This document shows, in pieces, positions 57,401 to 64,000 of a DNA stretch of 64,000 nt. The stretch is from Brachionus rotundiformis (taxonomy: Eukaryota; Rotifera; Eurotatoria; Ploima; Brachionidae). The notes below the pieces were generated by a model. It had not been told where the DNA came from. It was given only the letters and a program-made list of their open reading frames with translations, and ran no database searches. The stretch lies in the NCBI GenBank assembly GCA_016802295.1, contig JAESIW010000208.1, positions 204,947-268,946 on the forward strand. Reading direction: 5' to 3'. Position numbers and translations under genes: made by a program. Positions within the stretch are counted from its first letter, which is position 1, and the number at the start of each line of letters is the position of its first letter.

Positions 57401-58705
57401 TTTAGATAAAATTTCCTATCAATTATAAAAGATGTATCTTGCTAAAAACCATAATCAACCTCTCAGATAATACTATAAACTAGATTTATATATTCTTAAA
57501 ATAAATCAACATTTTCTACTTGAAAAAAAGTTGATGCAATAATCAAATTTTTTTAATTAAAAAACCTAAAAAACAACTCCTTGTAAACTAATCATAATGA
57601 TTGTAAAAATATTAGTCTATTCTTTTCATCTAGATTTATTTTTTAATTCAATATATAAAAATATGAATTTATTTCTATAATATAACACAATCTTGCATCT
57701 AGACTAGATCTATACCCAATGTTCCTCGATTCTTGCCATTAGTATTCCGCTGAGGCTATAATCTTCTTAAATATAATAGAAATCATTTTGTGTACATTTA
57801 ATTTTAAATTAGAAAAAAGCCTATATGATAAATTGAAGTCATTAATTAAAATTTATTATTTACATTTATTTTTGAGCTTATTTACTAATAGCCTAAAAAC
57901 TAATTCCTATTTTCATTGAAAAATTTTAACAAAAAAAATTCTTATATAATAATTAGGGTAAGTCATTAAAGAAATCAAAATAAATCAATATATTGTGAAT
58001 ATCTTTTCTTAAAATGTAATAAAAAAATCAATATTCAGTTAAGCTTAAAAAAATTTTGAATTAATTAATCGATTCTATTTAATGACCTTTTTTAAACTCT
58101 AAAAGTACTAAAAATTCCTTTATTATGATAATTTAAAAACTTGTATTACTTTAAAGAGATAAATGTTACTCTAATTAGAAAAAAAAATTCAAATTTTAAA
58201 AGTTTTAAATGTAAAGGATTATATCTATAATACAAAGAGATCAATTTTTTATTCTACTCAACTATTCAAATCGAGCTAAAACATCATTTATCAAATAAGA
58301 TCTAATGAGAATATTTTTTTTAGAAAAAATAATTTGATTTGAAAAAATTTTAAAAAAACTTCAAATAAAAAATAAATATTAATAAATTGAAATGATGAAA
58401 TTAAAATTTAATTTTAACATAATTGACATAATAGAATAAGATTGGCTTGTCTAAATCATAACTTTTATATTGCGTTCTTAACCAAGCAGCTGACTAAATA
58501 AGCTACTGAACAATTGAGTAATATACTTTAGATTAAATTTTAGTTGTTTAAATTTATCTTCTGAGCTTTTATAAAAACAAACGATTACATATTTAACATG
58601 AATGGAAAAAAAATTATTTTTAACTTTTGTTGTTAATTCATCTTGTAGATATTTAAAGTTAAATAGGCTCAATCAATGAAGGTAATTGAGTGCTTAGCTG
58701 CTTAG
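54425..58705. other. Long AT-rich intergenic stretch
   Basis: More than 4 kb without a supported gene on either strand; a few GC-richer islands (about 54595-54660, 55560-55600, 57700-57760) have no protein-like reading. A 64-codon minus frame at 58478-58672 is Phe/Lys/Leu-rich and not convincing. Confidence 0.5.
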
Positions 58706-58712
58706 AACTAAT

Positions 58713-58877
58713 TTATTTGTCGATATGGTCAAATTTGTCTAAGTGTTGGACTACTTCAGAGACACTGGATGCACCATTTAATGATCTTTTAAATTGAATG
58801 CCAGAAATAGCCAAGACTGTCTTGGATTGGAGCTTCAAATTGTCAAAATTGATCAGATTACAAGCTGAGATTTTAAT
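58713..58877 (-). CDS. Candidate last exon of an unrecognised gene, 54 codons
   Basis: Begins after an acceptor (gcaaagttag, ct at 58878-58879) and reads IKISACNLINFDNLKLQSKT, VLAISGIQFKRSLNGASSVS and EVVQHLDKFDHIDK before TAA. Composition and length look like a genuine terminal exon. Upstream exons were not found in the A/T-rich sequence to the right. No family recognised. Confidence 0.45.
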   Translation of the reverse strand: MKISACNLINFDNLKLQSKTVLAISGIQFKRSLNGASSVSEVVQHLDKFDHIDK

Positions 58878-58884
58878 CTAACTT

Positions 58885-60190
58885 TGCATTCAATAAATAA
58901 ATGTCCTAGTCTCCTCATACGAGCTTAGATATGGAAAATTATTTTGGATTCTAATACAAAATAAACATTTATTTTAAATTATTATTTTTTGTAAATAAAT
59001 TCTAGTAATATGGATTATACTTATTTGTTTTTCGAAAATAAAGGTTTTACCAAGTTTATATTCTAATTGATTAGTTTTAAATTTAATAAATTATTGATAT
59101 AATAGTTTTTTATTTACAAAAAATTTTTAAAATTTTAAAATTGTAAATACATTAATTGATTAAAAGAAAGCATTTGTTTACTCCTTTAGATATTAAGAGA
59201 TAACCAATTATTTTTTGAATGGTTAAAATTCTGTCTTTCTCAAAAGTATAAAATACAGGTAATAATTATATTCTTGAAAAAAATTAAGAAAAAAGAAATT
59301 TTTCTATTTTTATATTGTAATTAAATTATTAAATACGAAATTAAACCCAGCAAAAAAAAATTATATGAAAGTTATTTTTATAAATTGACTACAAAGTAAC
59401 GCTCTATGATATCCTAGATCTGATTATTCAGCGTTATCAGAATTTCTTATATCAAATTTTATCTTTGACAGTTTTTTTTTCAAAATGTTTAATTCTCTTT
59501 TTTGATCTTTAGTCTTTATTCTGATAAAAATAAAATTTATTTTTATTTACTTCCTCCTAGTTTTTGGGTTCTTGTTTTAATAAATATTAATACTAATTGA
59601 TATCTTTAATTATGTACAAATTTTGGCTAAAAGAGGACAATAACTGCGCATTTCAGGAGGAGATAATGGTCCGTAAACATTTACGCCTAGCAGTCATAAA
59701 TTTTTTTAAAACTCTTTCCAATTAAGGACTAACTAGGAGAAAGTAAATAAAAATAAATTCAATTTATTGAAATATTGTATTTAGTTATGAAAAATAATTT
59801 CATATTTGTTGGATTTTTTAATGTTGACAATTTAAAAGAGATTAAATATTGTAGATTAGATAATATTTCATCAATTCTTGTCATGATTATTTGCTGATAA
59901 ATTGAAACTTAGAAAAAAAATTAAAGAATTATCAAAAACTCGATTCTTTAAATATTTTTAAATTTAATTTTTATTCCAATTAAATAAAAAATGAATACTA
60001 AATATAAAACATCATTATTTTGGACATTCGTTCAATTGTTAAATCCATACTTAAGGAATATAAATTACAAATTAAAATTTAGTGTCTTTCAAGCTTCGTT
60101 TCCGACCCTATACTCAAGCCAGCCCATGATAGATGATAATTATCAATTAAAAGGAATAAACAAAAAGATTTTTATCAATATTTTTTTAAA
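58885..60190. other. AT-rich intergenic, nothing recognised
   Basis: A 78-codon plus frame (59991-60227) runs into the LINE tail and has no support. Confidence 0.45.
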
Positions 60191-60194
60191 TTTT

Positions 60195-60915
60195 ATAATA
60201 ATAATTAATATTCTACGGTCATCTTAGTTTAACTAAATAACAAAGCAGAATGGCTAACGTAATCCCGCTATAGTAGAATTATAATTTTTTTAGTTCATTT
60301 CTACCGTATTTGATTTAGATAATCTGTGTCTCCTGACATTATCTAGTCTGTTTTTGAATTGGTTGATTGAACTTGCTGTGACAACCGAAGTTCGTAACGC
60401 ATTCCATTTATTTACTATTCTGTTTGATAGGAAGTTTCTCCTTGCTTCAGATTGTTAGTTTCGAGTGAATTTGATGCTTAGCTATCCTTACTTCTCCACT
60501 TGGACCTTCTTAATTCACTGACGCACTAAACCATGGATCATAATACCAATCGACTTGATTGAATTGGTTTTGAATTTTATAAAATTGTATCAGATCAACA
60601 CGCTGACGCCTTAGAGTTTTTGATCCCAGATTAGCCAGCTTTGACTCATAATTTAAAAATATGTGAGGCTTGTGGATAGTTAAAAGTGGATCGTTATTTA
60701 ATAATTTTATTATATATCTTTAAATAAAATAAAGCTAATTTGTGGAACTAATTTTGTTGCTCGTCTTGGTACTTGATCTAGTCTAAATATATCCATTTTT
60801 AAGTAAGGATTCCAGGCAGGCACAAAGAATTATAGATGCAGTCTAACCTTTGTAAAGTTGAAAAATGATTACACAAATTTTTCTTGAGCATTCTAAGCAT
60901 TAAAAAATCCAGTCC
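60195..60915 (-). pseudogene. CR1-like LINE relic with (ATT)n tail
   Basis: The 3' tail at 60195-60290 matches that at 28195-28290 (tattctacgg, cttagtttaactaaata, cgctatagtaga). On the minus strand the coding part gives YESKLANLGSKTLRRQRVDL, IQFYKIQNQFNQVDWYYDP and a degraded VPAWNPYLK upstream. The frame is shifted repeatedly. Confidence 0.85.
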
Positions 60916-60919
60916 AGCA

Positions 60920-61345
60920 GTCATTAAAGAAAGTAATAATTATTTGACAAAAGAATTAATCATGCTCCATCTATTTAAACAAAAAAATATTTAGGTTTAT
61001 TCAAAAAACTTATCAAATATTTTTGTAACATTTTCTATCAGACATAAAAATAAAATCCAAATGTATTACAATAATAGGTAATTCAATTTACAATAATTGC
61101 AATCGAAAGTGGACATCTAAACAAAAAACAAAAAGTCAATTATTTAATCCTGCATTAGATAAACAACTATTCATTTTCATGTTTATACAACTTAAAATCT
61201 AATTCGACAAGTATTCCGTATTTTTGTTGTAGAAACAACTGATAAAGATAGAGTTTCTACCTGTTTGTTTGGGCAGAAATTTCCAATGAAAAGTTTGAAT
61301 TTTTACATGCAATCAGTAGAGCTATTAGATTAAAAGAAGTCAGAA
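60920..61345. other. AT-rich intergenic, nothing recognised
   Basis: No feature seen between two LINE relics. Confidence 0.45.
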
Positions 61346-61349
61346 CACT

Positions 61350-61622
61350 TCAAACAATTAAAGGATCAAAACCATTAAACTCTAACTTTTTTAGTATAGT
61401 TTGGCAAGCATGTTGCTCACTTGGCAAAAGACTTTTTTTTTCAATGTACTTTGGATGAATTGATGTAAGTGACACAGGCCTATAATTGACATAGAGATCT
61501 TCGAAAGCATTCCATCTTCTCTCAGTGCCTTTTGTATCTCTAATTTTATATATTTTTATATTATTTTTATTTGTATAATTTTTATCAGATCGCCAAATTG
61601 GTGTAAAAATAAAACTAGCCAC
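61350..61622 (-). pseudogene. LINE RT relic (N-terminal RT motif)
   Basis: YVNYRPVSLTSIHPKYIEKK matches the NYRPISLTS block that opens LINE reverse transcriptases, followed by LLPSEQHA, the region before the next RT motif. Too short and isolated to be functional. Confidence 0.65.
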
Positions 61623-61733
61623 TATTTAGTGATTGTTTTTTTCAAAAATTAAGAAATAATTTTCTAAAAATTTTTTATTGGCAAAAATAAATTTTAAAAC
61701 ATTTCTATTCTATAAAATAAATATTAGAAAAAA

Positions 61734-61832
61734 TTATGCTAGCTCTGGAATGCGGTCCATGGCATGCACCAACAACGCCAAGTCTTTCATAAATTCACTT
61801 GACAAGGGCCATGCGCTCTTTTTGTTAAACAA
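61734..61832 (-). CDS. Candidate short terminal exon, 32 codons
   Basis: After an acceptor (gaaaattag, ct at 61833-61834) the minus strand reads LFNKKSAWPLSSEFMKDLAL then LVHAMDRIPELA and TAA. It lies between the LINE relic and the 3' end of the lamin-tail gene. It might be an alternative last exon of that gene (phase 0) or the rest of a lost gene. Support is composition plus one splice site only. Confidence 0.3.
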   Translation of the reverse strand: MFNKKSAWPLSSEFMKDLALLVHAMDRIPELA

Positions 61833-62018
61833 CTAATTTTCTTTCTTTTTACACATTTAACTTGAACAGGATGGCAAAATTAATCCAAAAAAAAAAAAAA
61901 AATATACAAAAAAACCTATGCTCCATAAAACTTAACTTTTTATAAAAAAAAAAAATAAAATTAACTTTTTTTTTTTCAAAAACATTATAAAAGCGTTCAA
62001 TGAATGCAAATTATTGAT

Positions 62019-64000
62019 CTAAAATTGGCGAGTAACATGTACAATGGGCGGTTTGGCAGTGACCAAGAGCTGATCTGGACAGCAATTTTTAGTAGTAGTG
62101 GTAGTTGTCTGCTGAGTGGTTGAGGTGGTCGTAGTCTTTGTAGTGGTTGTGGTAGTGGTCTCGGGACAACATGGCCTAGAGGCTGAGCGCGCGCGGACCA
62201 TCTGACCGCCGCTTAGCTCGTTCAAATTGGTCGTGCTTTTGGACGCGGCACGAAAATTTCTGCTAAGCTCGCTGCCATTCGGCAACGGTATCTCCTCCAT
62301 TTGGTTCAAATTGTTCGCCGACGGCAGCTTCAACAGCGACTGGGTCAACACAGCTTTGTCCACTCCCTCCTGATTTATCAACTTGGTCACACTAAACTTG
62401 CTGTACGTGCCCCAATTGTCAACATTGTGCGCCGTAATCACCTTCTCAATGGTCTTGACCGGCCTGGGCGGCCTGTTCAGCGTCTCGTGCATGCTCGAGC
62501 TTCTCTGTCTGCTCGAGAGCACCTTTAGCTTCTCGCCAGCGTTCAGCACAGTGTCGTTGACAAATTTAAATGTCACATTTATGTTCTGATCTGGCACAAA
62601 TCTGTGTATGTACCAGCCCTTTAGGTTGACCGATTTGTTCGAGCTCAAATTCTCCAATATTATGTACTCGCCGTTCAGGGCTGTTTCCAGGATACCAATC
62701 GCGCCCGACACATACCTGTTCGCCTTGTGCTTAATGGCATACTTGTTGCCGGTCTCTGTCTTGACCAATTCGTTGGCTGGCCGGCTCTTGGGCGGCGACT
62801 GTGACCTGTTCACATTTGTGATCACAATGTTCTTGTGTACGGCGTTATTGTTCAAGTTGGTGTGAGACTGTGACCGCTGACTAGGCACTGGATTTAGTTG
62901 GATGTTTATTTGCTTTTCATAATTACCATTGGAGTCCGTGTTGTATCTGTGCTCCTCGAATACCTCGCGCGAGTGATGGTTTTGTTCGAATATGCGCTTG
63001 GTATACGTGGACATGTTGTCGCCACAATTGACACCATTGTTCAGGTATTTGTGCCGCTTTTGGGCCTCAATCAGCTCTTGTTCTTGCCTAAGCTTTTCCA
63101 ATATGTACTTTTCGTGCTCTTCTCTTTCTTTTTTAAGTCTGACCTCGCGATCCAGTCTCTCTTGGTCAAAGTCTGTGCTTATTACCACGTAATTTTGGAA
63201 CTTTTGCTCGCCTATTTGACGTCTTAGTTTGTCGTCGATTTCTTTGTCACGTTGACGGCGAGCTTCGATTTGACGCTGTCGGCGTCTTTCTTCCTCTATT
63301 TCGCGCTGCATTTTCTCGTCGGCTTCTCGTTGTCGTCGCATCTTCTCCTCGTATTCGATCTGTAGCCTGAGCTGTTCGTCGCGCTGTAGCCTGAGACGTT
63401 CTTCTTCCTGTTTGCGGCGTTCTTCGAGCTCTCGCTGCTTGCGTAGTTGCTCGTCGAATTCTCTTTGAATTCGGATCTGTTCTTCGCGCTGGCGCGCACG
63501 AGCCTCCTCCTCTCTACGCAATTTTTCCTCGTATTCCCGCTGAATACGTATTTGTTCCTCTTCTATCTTCTGCAAGCGTAGTCTTTCTTCATACTCTCTT
63601 TGTAGCCGTAGTTGTTCTTCGAGCTCGCGTCTTCTCTTCTCCTCTTCCAAGAGACGGGCCTGCTCTAGCTCGTATTCTCTTCGTCGCTTTTCCTCTTCTT
63701 CCCGTAGCCTACGCAGCCTTTCTTCCTCTTCTTCTCGTTGACGTCTCAGACGCTCTTGCTCCTCAGCCTCCCAGCGCAGTCTTTCCTCCTCCTCTTGGCG
63801 TTGCCTACGGAGCCTTTCTTCTTCTTCTCGTTGACGTCTCAGACGCTCTTGCTCCTCAGCCTCCCGGCGCAGTCTTTCCTCCTCCTCTTGGCGTTGCCTA
63901 CGGAGCCTCTCTTCCTCTTCTCGTTCACGCTCTCGGCGTCGCTTTTCTTCCTCTTCGCGCTGCTTTCTCAACAATTCCTCATATTCCAACTTTCTGCGTT
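62019..64000 (-). CDS. Trichohyalin-like ER-rich helix fused to a lamin tail domain (5' end outside window)
   Basis: The frame is open from the right edge to the TAA at 62019-62021 (660 codons visible); codon 63989 is TTG, so the start lies beyond the window. The first 300 or so residues are an unbroken charged helix of Glu/Arg/Gln/Leu (EEERLRRQREEEEERLRRLR; later EEQIRIQREYEEKLRREEEA), with a 93-bp tandem duplication at about 63734-63919. A polar linker follows, then at about residues 425-550 a lamin tail domain: GAIGILETALNGEYIILENL, SVNLKGWYIHRFVPDQNI, VTFKFVNDTVLNAGEKLKV and NVDNWGTYSKF. The tail has Thr runs between two CCP motifs and ends HVTRQF. No canonical intermediate-filament rod is visible. 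Probable cytoskeletal or nuclear-envelope protein. Confidence 0.88.
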   Translation of the reverse strand, partial: RRKLEYEELLRKQREEEEKRRREREREEEERLRRQRQEEEERLRREAEEQERLRRQREEEERLRRQRQEEEERLRWEAEEQERLRRQREEEEERLRRLREEEEKRRREYELEQARLLEEEKRRRELEEQLRLQREYEERLRLQKIEEEQIRIQREYEEKLRREEEARARQREEQIRIQREFDEQLRKQRELEERRKQEEERLRLQRDEQLRLQIEYEEKMRRQREADEKMQREIEEERRRQRQIEARRQRDKEIDDKLRRQIGEQKFQNYVVISTDFDQERLDREVRLKKEREEHEKYILEKLRQEQELIEAQKRHKYLNNGVNCGDNMSTYTKRIFEQNHHSREVFEEHRYNTDSNGNYEKQINIQLNPVPSQRSQSHTNLNNNAVHKNIVITNVNRSQSPPKSRPANELVKTETGNKYAIKHKANRYVSGAIGILETALNGEYIILENLSSNKSVNLKGWYIHRFVPDQNINVTFKFVNDTVLNAGEKLKVLSSRQRSSSMHETLNRPPRPVKTIEKVITAHNVDNWGTYSKFSVTKLINQEGVDKAVLTQSLLKLPSANNLNQMEEIPLPNGSELSRNFRAASKSTTNLNELSGGQMVRARSASRPCCPETTTTTTTKTTTTSTTQQTTTTTTKNCCPDQLLVTAKPPIVHVTRQF
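63734..63919 (-). repeat. 93-bp tandem duplication within the ER-rich helix
   Basis: The block starting ctcgttgacgtctcagacgc at 63734 recurs at 63827 with only a few substitutions (for example tcccagcgc against tcccggcgc), giving a 31-residue protein repeat. Near identity points to recent unequal exchange or slippage; assembly collapse or expansion here is possible. Confidence 0.8.

Noticed and set aside
60303..60320. ccgtatttgattt as MITE end
   Set aside because: Lies inside the LINE relic 60195-60915 and has no inverted partner.
62301..63227. Several plus-strand frames opposite the lamin-tail gene
   Set aside because: Overlap one long continuous minus-strand frame with domains; no independent support.
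1..64000. tRNA, rRNA, CRISPR arrays, operons
   Set aside because: Looked for conserved tRNA boxes, rRNA-like GC-rich blocks and regular spaced repeats; none seen. This is a eukaryotic segment and no polycistronic order is evident.

Overview
The window is a very AT-rich, gene-sparse animal nuclear segment using the standard code. Genes have small GT-AG introns (mostly 35-80 bp). Animal-specific families are present: an FE65-type PTB protein, a Ly6/quiver-like three-finger protein, a rhodopsin-like receptor, a vesicular-type zinc transporter, AP-4 bHLH, a claudin-like tetraspan and a lamin-tail-domain protein. Base composition, intron size and the receptor style would suit a monogonont rotifer (Brachionus-like). 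That is inference; nothing read here proves the phylum.

Layout. 1-849 (+) is the 3' end of an FE65/APBB gene. 1.2-8.4 kb is a graveyard: an RT relic, a long-armed inverted-repeat MITE, a Ly6-like gene (5822-6242), a decayed EGF-repeat gene, a LINE fragment inserted between two copies of a gene end, and a minus-strand gene end at 7998-8415. 9440-10017 (-) is a single-pass membrane protein. 11.7-12.5 kb holds a Tc1 relic and a 161-bp MITE. 12921-13889 (+) is an unrecognised GC-richer two-exon gene. 14535-15591 (-) is a 7TM receptor. 16753-17546 (-) is a five-exon coiled-coil gene, possibly SPC25. 21858-22718 (-) is an R/S- and P/Y-rich protein. 26048-27218 (-) is ZC2HC1. 32581-34046 (-) is a ZnT/SLC30 transporter. 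40713-42113 (+) is a Ser-rich coiled-coil protein. 43.8-46.5 kb is a Ty3-like LTR retrotransposon relic with its reverse transcriptase deleted. 47278-48159 (-) is a four-exon claudin-like gene. 52137-53114 (-) is TFAP4. 53791-54422 is a TA-flanked pogo-like non-autonomous element. 62019-64000 (-) is a trichohyalin-like/lamin-tail protein running off the right edge.

Between the genes lie many dead CR1-like LINE 3' ends, mariner and Tc1 relics, and long A/T-rich stretches in which I see no gene. The genes do not form one pathway. Several otherwise good gene models each need exactly one base changed inside a homopolymer, which looks like residual assembly error and should be settled before calling any of them a pseudogene.
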